DNA from: WQUF01 sp031549525
GTDB lineage: Bacteria > Bacillota > Clostridia > Clostridiales > Clostridiaceae
DNA length: 13,134 bases
Assembly: GCA_031549525.1 (NCBI GenBank)
Contig: JAVBPQ010000120.1
Coordinates: 1-13,134 of the forward strand
Reading direction: 5' to 3'
Shown: in pieces, positions 6,452-13,134 of the stretch
Layout of the letters: each line of letters starts with the position of its first letter
Position numbering within the stretch: the first letter of the stretch is position 1
Translations under genes and position numbers: made by a program
Notes under the pieces: generated by a model
Databases searched by the model: none
Told to the model about the DNA's origin: nothing
The model's input: the letters and a program-made list of their open reading frames with translations, nothing else

Positions 6452-7081
6452 ATGTCAAGAATTACAAAAAGTTATGATGAAAGACGAGATGAGATAATCA
6501 AGATGGCCCAAAGCCTTTTTTTGAAAAACGGCTATGAAAACACTTCTATAAGTGATATTGTAGACTCTATAGGAGTTGCTAAAGGATTATGCTATCATTA
6601 TTTTAAATCAAAGGAACAATTATTTGATATTGCTATGAAAGATTATGCAGATAAATTTACAAATGAAATAATCTTAATAATAAACAACAAAGATTATTCA
6701 ATTGAGGATAAGATATTTCATATTTTGATCATAATAAGCGAAATAAATTCTAATTTTAAAAATATGGACAACTCTACACAATATATAAAATTACATAATA
6801 GTTTAATGCTTGAGGTAACATCAGCCCTCATTGAACCAGTTTCAAATATGATTTATGAAAATTTAGATAAAAACGTTTCAATGGTAGAAGATACTAGTGA
6901 AGTTTCAAAGTTTTTGTTGTTTGGAATGATGGGTACCATAGAGTCCATGTTTAAAATGAAGGATTTAGGAGATATTAAATTGAGATTTATAAATGTGATT
7001 AAGCTTGTTAAGTGTATTTTTGATTTTGATTTAAATAGTATTTTGGTTAGATTTAAGGAGGCGAGTTTTAATGGCAAGTAA
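6452..7081 (+). CDS. TetR/AcrR-family transcriptional regulator
   Basis: The 209-residue protein starts at ATG 6452 behind AAAGGTGAT. The N-terminal TetR domain is evident in RRDEIIKMAQSLFLKNGYEN then TSISDIVDSIGVAKGLCYHYF (31-51) and KSKEQLFDIAMKDYADKF; the recognition helix falls at about 42-50. The all-helical ligand and dimerisation domain (about 70-205) is Asn/Ile-rich and not assignable to a ligand class. It should repress its own operon through the palindrome at 6394-6410. Its last codons overlap the ATPase gene by 11 nt, and an AAGGAGG for that gene lies inside its coding sequence, so the repressor and transporter are translated together. Inducer is probably a membrane-active compound or substrate of the transporter, by inference from this arrangement. 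Confidence 0.92.
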   Translation: MSRITKSYDERRDEIIKMAQSLFLKNGYENTSISDIVDSIGVAKGLCYHYFKSKEQLFDIAMKDYADKFTNEIILIINNKDYSIEDKIFHILIIISEINSNFKNMDNSTQYIKLHNSLMLEVTSALIEPVSNMIYENLDKNVSMVEDTSEVSKFLLFGMMGTIESMFKMKDLGDIKLRFINVIKLVKCIFDFDLNSILVRFKEASFNGK

Positions 7082-7781
7082 AACTTTAATAAGGCTTTGT
7101 GATATTTGTAAAGAATATATAGTAGGTGATGGCAAATTAAAAGCTGTGGATAATGCAAACTGTGAAATATTAGAGGGAGAGTTTGCGGTAGTTTTGGGGC
7201 CAAGCGGTGCAGGTAAGAGCACCATATTAAATTTATTAGGTGGAATGGATAGAGCTACAAGCGGTGATTTATTTGTTGATGAGGTTAATATTACAAAATA
7301 TAATGAAAGGCAATTGACTACATATAGAAGGCAGGATGTAGGCTTTGTATTTCAATTTTATAATTTAATGCCTAATTTAACTGCTAAAGAAAATGTAGAA
7401 CTCGCTAAGCAAGTAGGGAAAAACACCCTTGATATAGAATCCGTCATGAAGGAAGTTGGACTTTATGATAGAATGAATCATTTTCCTGCAAAGTTATCAG
7501 GTGGAGAGCAGCAACGAGTTGCCATTGCTCGTGCGCTTTGTAAAAATCCAAAGCTTCTTTTATGTGATGAACCAACTGGAGCTTTAGATAGTGAAACAGG
7601 AAGAAATATACTTGTACAATTGCAAAATATGAGCAAAAATTATGGTAAAACCGTTGTAATAATAACTCACAATTCAGCTATACAAGAGGCCGCAGATAGA
7701 GTGATCCATGTAAGATCTGGGAAAATTTCTAAGGTTGAAATTAACCAAAATGCAAAACCTATAGAGGAGGTAAGCTGGTGA
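7071..7781 (+). CDS. ABC transporter ATPase, MacB/LolD type
   Basis: The 236-residue nucleotide-binding subunit is complete. Walker A GPSGAGKST is at 43-51, Q-loop Q95 (FVFQFYNLMPNLT, the version typical of MacB/LolD/FtsE-like ATPases), signature LSGGEQQR 142-149, Walker B KLLLCDEPTG with D166/E167, D-loop ALD 171-173 and switch H200. Start ATG 7071 has AAGGAGG about 9 nt before it, inside tetR. It powers the FtsX-like permease encoded next. Transporters of this type work by mechanotransmission on envelope substrates such as antimicrobial peptides or lipoproteins rather than classical import. The substrate here is unknown. The stop codon overlaps the start of the permease gene, so subunit production is coupled. 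Confidence 0.95.
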   Translation: MASKTLIRLCDICKEYIVGDGKLKAVDNANCEILEGEFAVVLGPSGAGKSTILNLLGGMDRATSGDLFVDEVNITKYNERQLTTYRRQDVGFVFQFYNLMPNLTAKENVELAKQVGKNTLDIESVMKEVGLYDRMNHFPAKLSGGEQQRVAIARALCKNPKLLLCDEPTGALDSETGRNILVQLQNMSKNYGKTVVIITHNSAIQEAADRVIHVRSGKISKVEINQNAKPIEEVSW

Positions 7782-10102
7782 TGGATTCTCTATTAAAAAA
7801 AGTTTTTAGAGATATGTTAAAGAATTGGCCACAGTTTTTATCCATATTGATCTTAGCTTTTCTTAGCGTATATGTTTATTCAGCTATTGAATCTATGTGG
7901 TATGGTATGGAAAAAGAAACTAATGATTATTATGAAGAGACCAATATGGCAGATATGTGGATATATGCAAATAATATATCAGAAAATGATGTTGAAAATA
8001 TAATCAAACTCGGCGGCATAAAAGAAAGCGAAAGAAGGCTTACATTTACAAGTAAAGTAAAGCTTCCTGATGATCCTGAACTTGAGATCAATATAGTAGA
8101 AAAAAATCAGATTTCAAAGAGCTTTATATCAGAAGGAAGCTATATGGATTTTCATTATTCAAAAAACGGCTGTTTTTTGAATAAGTCTTTTGCTGATGCA
8201 AGAGGTATAAAGGTTGGAGACGAAATAGTACTTGATGTTTTCAAAAAGGATTGGAAAGTTAAAATTGCAGGTTTAATATATAATCCTGAATATATAGTGT
8301 ATACAGGAGATGCTACAAGGAGTATCCCTGATCATATGCAGGTTGGTTTTGCATTTATTAGTGAACAAGCTTTTAAAAACAAATTTAATTCTATAAATTA
8401 TTCTACCCTTGTTGTAAAGTTAAATGATGGTCTTGATACATCAAAATTAAAGAGAGAAATAGAAAATTATTTCGGTGATAGATTTATTACAATCACAGAT
8501 AGAGATAGTCAAGCAAGCTGCAAAAATGTTCACGATAGAGTAATATCTTTTAAAACCTTTGCTTTGGTATTTCCTGTGGTGTTTTTTCTCTTAGCCCTTT
8601 TAACAATGCTCACAACTATGGTGAGGCTTGTGGAAAGTCAACGGACCCAGATTGGAACTCTAAAAGCTTTAGGATATTCATCTATGCAGATATTGTGGCA
8701 TTATGTTTCTTATGGAATATGGATAGGGCTCTTTGGTGGAATAATAGGTCTTTTTTTTGCCCCAATTACAATACCTGGACTTGTCTATAAAATACAGGAT
8801 AATTTATTTATTTATCCAAGTTTAAAAGGTCATTTAAATTTAAATAGTTATCTATCTGTAGGGCTTATTGTTCTTTGCTGTGTATCTGCATCTATAGCTG
8901 CATGTTATTCAGAATTAATACATCTTCCAGCTGTAATAATGAGACCAAAGTCACCAAAGATAGGTAAAAGAACCTTTCTTGAAAATATATCTTTTTTATG
9001 GGATAAATTTTCTTTTTCTATAAAGTGGACAATGAGGGATATGGGTAGAAATAAAACAAGATCCATTATGGCAATCTTAGGCGTTATGGGTTGCATGGCT
9101 CTCCAATTAAATGGACTTGGTCTTCTCGATTCTGTAAACAATTTAGCTCCTTTGCTTTTTAAGGATGTATATGTTTTTAATCAAAAAATAGTGTTTAAAA
9201 GCGATATAACTAAAAGTGAAATAAATGAACTAACAAAGCTTATTAAATCGGATTCTCAGCTTGTAGAAGAGAGGGGAATTCAGATTAATTTTAACAAGAA
9301 GATGAAGAATTTTGCGCTTATAATAAAAGATAATGGAAATATGTGGATTCAAAAAGATGAGGATGGAAATATCGTTGATCTTCCAGATGATGGCATATTT
9401 TTAACCCATAAAACTTCTGAGGTAATAGGTGCTAAGGTAGGGGATATTATCGATTTTAGATTGGTAGGAGAGACTAAATGGAAAAGCGCAAGAATTTATG
9501 GTATAATATATCCTCCGATGCCTCAAGGCGTTTATATGTCACAAAAATATTGGGAAAGTTTAAATTTTGAATTTAAGCCTACATCCATAATGACGTCTGA
9601 ATATGTACAAGATGATAAATCTATTGAAAATAAAGATTATGTAAGCAGAGCTTTTGATAAGCAATCTCAAATAAAAGATATCAATTCTCTCCTTGGAAGT
9701 TTAAGAACTGTGGTGCTTATCTTTACTGTCTGTGCAATAACTCTTGGAGCTGTAGTTTTATATAATCTAGGTCTTCTAAATTTTACAGAGAGAATTCGTG
9801 AATTTGCAACCCTTAAAGTGCTTGGATTTTATCAAAATGAAATAAGGAGTTTAGTTTTAAAAGAAAACATATTTTTTACTATTTTTGGATGGATCATAGG
9901 AATACCTACAGGCATGTTTTTAGTGGATTTTTGCATTTCTGCTGTTTCTCCTGAAAATTTAGAATTTCATTCCCACATAAACACCTCAAGTTTTATTATT
10001 TCCTCTATAATAACGATTTTTTGCTCTCTTGCAGTTAATATAATTTTATCGAATAAAATAAAAAAATTAGATATGGTAGAATCTCTTAAATCCATAGAAT
10101 AG
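7781..10102 (+). CDS. Two-module FtsX-like ABC transporter permease
   Basis: The protein has 773 residues from ATG 7781 (774 from GTG 7778; AGAGGAGG at 7763-7770 suits either). It has two similar halves. Half one: helix about 18-37, an extracytoplasmic MacB-PCD-like domain (about 40-255), then helices near 258-284, 306-330 and 355-378. Half two: helix about 427-448, a second extracytoplasmic domain (about 455-635), then helices near 641-666, 695-718 and 736-757. Coupling segments ESQRTQIGTLKALGYSSMQI (286-305) and TERIREFATLKVLGFYQNEI (670-689) are repeated versions of the same FtsX sequence, so one polypeptide supplies both transmembrane halves. This gives a full transporter with a dimer of the adjacent ATPase. 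Function is probably peptide or drug extrusion or lipoprotein handling; the sequence does not decide. No GC-rich terminator follows. Confidence 0.92.
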   Translation: MDSLLKKVFRDMLKNWPQFLSILILAFLSVYVYSAIESMWYGMEKETNDYYEETNMADMWIYANNISENDVENIIKLGGIKESERRLTFTSKVKLPDDPELEINIVEKNQISKSFISEGSYMDFHYSKNGCFLNKSFADARGIKVGDEIVLDVFKKDWKVKIAGLIYNPEYIVYTGDATRSIPDHMQVGFAFISEQAFKNKFNSINYSTLVVKLNDGLDTSKLKREIENYFGDRFITITDRDSQASCKNVHDRVISFKTFALVFPVVFFLLALLTMLTTMVRLVESQRTQIGTLKALGYSSMQILWHYVSYGIWIGLFGGIIGLFFAPITIPGLVYKIQDNLFIYPSLKGHLNLNSYLSVGLIVLCCVSASIAACYSELIHLPAVIMRPKSPKIGKRTFLENISFLWDKFSFSIKWTMRDMGRNKTRSIMAILGVMGCMALQLNGLGLLDSVNNLAPLLFKDVYVFNQKIVFKSDITKSEINELTKLIKSDSQLVEERGIQINFNKKMKNFALIIKDNGNMWIQKDEDGNIVDLPDDGIFLTHKTSEVIGAKVGDIIDFRLVGETKWKSARIYGIIYPPMPQGVYMSQKYWESLNFEFKPTSIMTSEYVQDDKSIENKDYVSRAFDKQSQIKDINSLLGSLRTVVLIFTVCAITLGAVVLYNLGLLNFTERIREFATLKVLGFYQNEIRSLVLKENIFFTIFGWIIGIPTGMFLVDFCISAVSPENLEFHSHINTSSFIISSIITIFCSLAVNIILSNKIKKLDMVESLKSIE

Positions 10103-10166
10103 TTGAAAATTTTAATATTTAAAGTTTAATAAATTGTTTACATATAATATCTAATATCTTATTTTA

Positions 10167-10195
10167 TTGTTAATATAATTTATTAATGCTATAAT
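10167..10195 (+). promoter_or_regulatory. promoter of the traX-like gene cluster
   Basis: TTGTTA (10167-10172), a 17-nt spacer and a perfect TATAAT (10190-10195) lie 41 nt before the TraX-like start codon. This is the best sigma-A match in the right half of the window. It probably drives the TraX-like gene and the membrane protein gene that follows only 27 nt after it. Confidence 0.65.
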
Positions 10196-10236
10196 TTATA
10201 TATACTTAATATGAGCTATAAAAGTGAGGAGATAAA

Positions 10237-10980
10237 ATGACGGTTTTTATATTGAAACTTATAGCTATAATTACGATGTTAATAGATCATGTTGGTGCTA
10301 TTTTTTTTCCGTTTGATATGGTTTTTAGAATAATTGGACGGTTGTCATTTCCTGTTTTTGCTTTTTTAATTGCAGAAGGCTACACCCATACGAAAGACTG
10401 TAAAAAGTACATACAAAGGATATTTTTATTTGCAATGATCTCTCAAATACCATTTTATTTAGCTTTTAATGAGGGAATTACCTTTAGTGCTGCAGATATT
10501 CCTCAATATTTTTTTCACGATCTAAATGTTCTTTTTACATTTTTATTTGCACTCATTGCAATATGGTGTTTTGAAAATATGAATAAGATAGTTTCCATAT
10601 TAGTTCTCATATTTTTATTGCTGCTTTCTACAGCTATAAATACTGATTATTCATATTATGGCATTTTACTTGTATTTGTATTTTATATTTTTAAATCAAA
10701 TATTAGTAAAATAATTGGATTCTTTGTCATTCATTTTTTTTATACAAATATGTCTTATAACATATTAAGTTTTGAAAATGGTGTTCCTTTTATAAATTTT
10801 CTTGCATTTTCAGATCTTACAAGAACACTTTTGATTATAACTCCACTGGTATCTTCTATTTTTATCTTATTGTATAATGGTAAACTTGGAAATAATAAAT
10901 TAAAATGGTTTTTTTATGCATTTTATCCAGCACATATATTAATATTATATTTAATTAAAATTTTCTTTGTACAATACTAA
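10237..10980 (+). CDS. TraX-family integral membrane protein
   Basis: The 247-residue protein is hydrophobic throughout with about seven or eight helices. It starts at ATG 10237 behind GTGAGGAG. TraX-family marks are LKLIAIITMLIDHVGAIFFP (6-25), RIIGRLSFPVFAFLIAEGY (31-49), KKYIQRIFLFAMISQIPFYLAF (56-77), and the C-terminal FYAFYPAHILILYLI (about 226-240). In F plasmids TraX acetylates the N terminus of F pilin. Chromosomal Firmicute members are common, lack pilin partners and probably act as membrane acyltransferases on other substrates. The conserved D17-H18 and P231-H233 could be catalytic, which is inference. No conjugation gene is nearby. It is co-oriented with the three small membrane proteins after it. 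Confidence 0.85.
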   Translation: MTVFILKLIAIITMLIDHVGAIFFPFDMVFRIIGRLSFPVFAFLIAEGYTHTKDCKKYIQRIFLFAMISQIPFYLAFNEGITFSAADIPQYFFHDLNVLFTFLFALIAIWCFENMNKIVSILVLIFLLLLSTAINTDYSYYGILLVFVFYIFKSNISKIIGFFVIHFFYTNMSYNILSFENGVPFINFLAFSDLTRTLLIITPLVSSIFILLYNGKLGNNKLKWFFYAFYPAHILILYLIKIFFVQY

Positions 10981-11007
10981 ATCATATAAAATATCCGAGG
11001 TGATAGG

Positions 11008-11805
11008 ATGAACAGTTTTAAAGATAATGATAATAATGATAAAAATCAAGACCGATTTAATGAACCTCAAAGTATAGAAAATATGTTAGGAGATGAAAAA
11101 AGCAGTAAAATAAATCTTAATTCCTATGATTATTATGATACTACTCTAACCAATTTGCCTAAGATTAATTTTGACGATAATAATATAAATAGGTCGATTT
11201 ATATGTCACAAAATATAGAAAATAAAGACCTGAATTTAAATACTAGTAAATACAATCAAGTATATGACAATAGCAAAAATTCAAATGATATAAGAAACAG
11301 TTACAATTCCCAATATAATGATCAAAATAATAATTCAAATAACAATCAAAGTAATGATCAAAATTTTACATATAACAATCAATATAATAATTTAAATAAT
11401 TTTAAAAAGGTTTCAAAAGCACCTAGAGTATTAGGAATAATTGCAGGAATTCTAGCTATTTTTAGCATAGTTGGTTCTTCCATTGGCTTTGGCATAACAT
11501 TTGCTATTACCAATAGTCCATATTTGGAAGATTTAAATATGGAGGAACTTATGCAAAATCAATATGTTATGAGTATGGCAATGAGCATAACTCTCATATG
11601 GATTATTGTTGCATTTATTGGAATCATGTCAATTATATTTGCTGTTATATCCACAAAATATGTAAAAGCTTCTGCTATAGGTTTTTTAATATGTACTATA
11701 TTATTTTTCATGCTGATGTTTCCTGGCTATGGAGGGTCCTTTCTTTCATTTGTGCTTTGTTTAATTGCAAGCATAATATGTTTTAAAAATTTAAGAAATT
11801 ATTGA
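11008..11805 (+). CDS. Membrane protein with long Asn-rich tail and four-helix domain (paralogue 1 of 3)
   Basis: The 265-residue protein starts at ATG 11008 with GAGGTGAT. Residues 1-135 are hydrophilic and low-complexity, with almost every residue between about 85 and 131 being Asn, Gln, Ser, Tyr or Asp (repeated NNQYN, NDQN units). The C-terminal 130 residues form four helices: about 140-166, 190-215, 222-239 and 243-258. The end, SFLSFVLCLIASIICF, aligns well with the next protein (SFIQFVLCLIAAIIEF), and APRVLGIIAGILAIFSI aligns with its IPRILSIISAIISLFAI. This resembles DUF4064-type small membrane proteins, whose function is unknown. The tail is most likely cytoplasmic and disordered. 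Homopolymeric A runs in the tail make it prone to frameshift; the frame is intact here. Confidence 0.8.
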   Translation: MNSFKDNDNNDKNQDRFNEPQSIENMLGDEKSSKINLNSYDYYDTTLTNLPKINFDDNNINRSIYMSQNIENKDLNLNTSKYNQVYDNSKNSNDIRNSYNSQYNDQNNNSNNNQSNDQNFTYNNQYNNLNNFKKVSKAPRVLGIIAGILAIFSIVGSSIGFGITFAITNSPYLEDLNMEELMQNQYVMSMAMSITLIWIIVAFIGIMSIIFAVISTKYVKASAIGFLICTILFFMLMFPGYGGSFLSFVLCLIASIICFKNLRNY

Positions 11806-11820
11806 TTTTTAACCTCATCC

Positions 11821-11887
11821 TTGTGAATATTTAATATTTTTAAAATAATAAATATCGCCATTTATGGGCATAATAGAAGATTATAAT
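11821..11887 (+). promoter_or_regulatory. possible internal promoter before paralogue 2
   Basis: TTGTGA (11821-11826) with AATAAT (11844-11849) after 17 nt, or the perfect TATAAT at 11882-11887 without a matching -35, could start transcription of the second and third paralogue genes. The 117-nt gap contains no ORF and no GC-rich hairpin, only A+T-rich sequence where such matches are easily found by chance. Confidence 0.25.
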
Positions 11888-11922
11888 AAATATATTTTTA
11901 AATATTCATAGGGGTGGTAAAG

Positions 11923-12495
11923 GTGAATGATCTCAATAATTATAATTTGAAAGACCAGCTTGAAAAAGACACAAAATCTTTGATAAATGATTCCATTCAT
12001 TCTTTTAACTTGGGTAAAACTTTAGAGATAGATGAATATGATTTACAAGGTTTTACAAATGAAATAAAAAATGCAGATAGTTTTTCGAAAAATACTTTAA
12101 ATATACCTAGAATATTGAGTATAATTTCTGCAATAATTAGTTTATTTGCCATTCCTTTTGCCTATTTTTCATCAGTAATATTGTTATCTTTAAATAAAGA
12201 AATGAGTACTAAAGATTTGCTTTATTTTATAAATCAAAAATATCCATATGTTATAGCTCCTATTGCGGTTTCAATTTTATATGGTGCTTTAATAACTGCA
12301 ATTGGTGTTGCTGTCTTTATTTTGAGTTTTACAGCTGTAAAATATATTAAAATAACTTATGTTGGTCTATTTATATGCTCCTTTTTATATTTTTTATTGA
12401 TTATACCATCAATTGGAGCGTCATTTATTCAATTTGTTTTATGCCTTATAGCTGCCATCATAGAGTTTGATAAAAAGAGATTGAAATATCAATAA
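11923..12495 (+). CDS. Four-helix membrane protein (paralogue 2 of 3)
   Basis: From GTG 11923 the protein has 190 residues; an in-frame GTG at 11914 would add three. GTG 11923 is preferred since GGGGTGG at 11911-11917 then sits 5 nt upstream, whereas the earlier start would fall within that site. A charged, mostly polar tail (1-60) precedes helices at about 62-90, 108-136, 143-161 and 165-181. The domain is homologous to that of the preceding protein: a basic IPR at the membrane boundary, a KYIK / KYVK turn before helix three, IPSIGASF / FPGYGGSF between helices three and four, then FVLCLIA. The function is unknown. It is closely followed by the third paralogue (14 nt), so the two are co-transcribed. 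Confidence 0.8.
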   Translation: MNDLNNYNLKDQLEKDTKSLINDSIHSFNLGKTLEIDEYDLQGFTNEIKNADSFSKNTLNIPRILSIISAIISLFAIPFAYFSSVILLSLNKEMSTKDLLYFINQKYPYVIAPIAVSILYGALITAIGVAVFILSFTAVKYIKITYVGLFICSFLYFLLIIPSIGASFIQFVLCLIAAIIEFDKKRLKYQ

Positions 12496-12509
12496 GAAGG
12501 GTTAGTTTG

Positions 12510-12926
12510 ATGAATATGAATGAATATGAACATACTAAATGGGATAACAATTTCAATATTGCTATAAAATTGTGTATTGTAGCTGGCATACTTAATTTTT
12601 TATTTGCAATAATAGTATTTGTATTTAATATAAATCACCTGTATATAACTGCTCTTGGCACTAAACTTATATTTTCAGAATTTATGATAAATCTTATAAT
12701 CACTATTTTGATATTGATTTTTCTTTCAATTGCAAGCTTTGTATTTTTATTTATATATAATCAATCTAATTTAGTAGGATTTATAGGATTTATTTTATGT
12801 GGTTTTGTATGTTTATTTGCTTTGTTTATAGAGTGGAAAGTTGTATTACTGCAGTTAATTTTATATAGTATATCTATATTCATCATGTCTAAAGATAATT
12901 TTATGTCAACTACTCGCCACTTATAA
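12510..12926 (+). CDS. Four-helix membrane protein (paralogue 3 of 3), C terminus possibly altered
   Basis: The 138-residue protein starts at ATG 12510 with AGAAGGG about 8 nt upstream; the in-frame TTG at 12507 is less likely. It has a short polar tail (1-17) and helices at about 18-42, 54-82, 88-107 and 109-126. The layout and the end, NLVGFIGFILCGFVCLFALFIEW then QLILYSISIFI, mirror the last two helices of the two preceding proteins, though similarity is weaker. The last residues (STTRHL) are read from sequence that forms the left arm of an IS200/IS605-like hairpin at 12914-12937. The native C terminus may therefore have been replaced, although the loss can be only a few residues. The function is unknown. 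Confidence 0.7.
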   Translation: MNMNEYEHTKWDNNFNIAIKLCIVAGILNFLFAIIVFVFNINHLYITALGTKLIFSEFMINLIITILILIFLSIASFVFLFIYNQSNLVGFIGFILCGFVCLFALFIEWKVVLLQLILYSISIFIMSKDNFMSTTRHL

Positions 12927-12937
12927 AAGTGGGAGCT
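12914..12937. mobile_element. hairpin resembling an IS200/IS605-type right end (remnant?)
   Basis: CTC-G-CCACT pairs with AGTGG-GAG across a TATAAA loop, 8 bp with one bulged G. From memory, tnpB-carrying IS200/IS605 elements of clostridia end in very similar CTCGCCACTT...AAGTGGG hairpins. No U-run follows, so it is a poor terminator. No tnpB is present on its left in this window. It could be a scar left after loss of an element, a chance hairpin, or part of the structured region that follows. Confidence 0.35.
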
Positions 12938-12951
12938 TGATATTATATTAA

Positions 12952-13134
12952 GTTCGGTTGAATAGCCTAAGTTTTAAATAATTACGTTGTGCAAAAATAT
13001 ATAGTTACCTATGGATGCTCCACAAGTCCGTAGCTCTAAGTGTAGTGATTAAAAATCTCTGATGAGTAGGAGAAGTGTTGCTACTTCAAAACTTTGTATA
13101 ACATTGGCGATGTGGACCTACCTTCATAAGGATT
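12952..13134 (+). ncRNA. candidate structured RNA, possibly HEARO/OMEGA-like RNA of an IscB/IsrB-type element (runs to the window edge)
   Basis: No ORF with a ribosome binding site is found here, but several helices coexist on the plus strand. CTATGGA/TCCGTAG (7 bp, near 13010-13032), GATT/AATC (13047-13057) and GAAGT/ACTTC (13071-13087) are local hairpins. GTAGG/CCTAC (about 13066-13121) closes a multibranch loop that also contains ACATT/GATGT (13102-13114). CCTT/AAGG (13121-13131) follows. The G+C is higher than in the flanking genes. The GTTCGGTTGAA start and the position upstream of an unseen region recall HEARO RNAs, which lie 5' of iscB/isrB ORFs. I cannot verify this by covariance or search. 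A decayed 3' end of tnpB is an alternative. Confidence 0.35.

Noticed and set aside
6853..7225. Minus-strand open frames of 116 and 64 codons opposite the end of tetR and the start of the ATPase gene.
   Set aside because: Both are antisense to strongly conserved TetR and Walker A coding regions, and their composition is that expected of a shadow frame.
10103..10166. Terminator after the permease gene.
   Set aside because: Only weak A/T self-complementarity is present, with no GC-containing stem and no T-run, so I could not support a call.
13070..13129. A short frame ending NIGDVDLPS then a stop, reminiscent of C-terminal residues of some TnpB proteins.
   Set aside because: Only about 19 codons are open, a stop lies just upstream at 13067-13069, and the RNA helices explain the conserved look better. 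It is kept only as an alternative to the ncRNA call.
12952..13134. Group II or group I intron at the right edge.
   Set aside because: The 5' GUGYG start of group II introns, a domain V hairpin, and the conserved group I P7 core sequences were not found.
1..13134. CRISPR array, tRNA or rRNA genes.
   Set aside because: No regularly spaced repeats, no cloverleaf with a GTTC-A-A T-arm and CCA-type end, and no rRNA-like sequence were seen on either strand.

Overview
The window comes from a low-G+C Gram-positive bacterium, most likely a Clostridium-like anaerobe (Bacillota). The evidence is strong AGGAGG-type ribosome binding sites, several TTG/GTG starts, A/T-ending codons, and the families present: PadR/DUF2812, VanR/VanS-type two-component system, VanZ, an MFS protein, a TetR-controlled FtsX-type ABC transporter and a TraX-like protein. 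The species cannot be named from this stretch alone. Base composition is uneven. The block from about 300 to 4400 is visibly richer in G+C than the very A+T-rich DNA to its right, which suggests a separate and probably later origin for the left block.

Left region (1-5030). The 5' end of an unidentified charged ORF runs off the left edge on the minus strand. A minus-strand pair follows, a PadR repressor (TTG start) and a DUF2812 membrane protein, with a repeat-rich probable operator upstream of padR. Divergent from it is a plus-strand cell-wall cassette: a VanR-type response regulator, an overlapping VanS-type kinase, a membrane-anchored serine D,D-carboxypeptidase of the penicillin-binding-protein type, and a VanZ-like protein. 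No D-Ala-D-Lac or D-Ala-D-Ser ligase, VanH, VanX, VanT or VanW is present in the window. A TTCTTA(A/G)G-like motif occurs in pairs ahead of both vanR and the carboxypeptidase. A strong terminator-like hairpin lies in the carboxypeptidase leader. A bidirectional terminator separates vanZ from the convergent MFS gene.

Middle region (5029-10102). A minus-strand MFS permease is divergent from a three-gene operon: TetR regulator, MacB/LolD-type ATPase and a 774-codon two-module FtsX-like permease. The genes overlap by 11 and 1-4 nt. A near-consensus promoter has a perfect inverted repeat over its expected start point, so the TetR protein probably represses its own transporter operon.

Right region (10103-13134). 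A clear promoter precedes a TraX-like integral membrane protein. It is followed by three consecutive four-helix membrane proteins that look like diverged paralogues with hydrophilic N-terminal tails of about 135, 60 and 20 residues; the first tail is extremely Asn-rich. The last 200 bases hold no ORF. They contain a hairpin resembling the right end of IS200/IS605-type elements, then a run of mutually compatible RNA helices. This could be the 5' (OMEGA/HEARO-like) RNA of an IscB/IsrB-type element whose ORF would lie just beyond the window. That identification is tentative, and it is the best lead here for something unusual.
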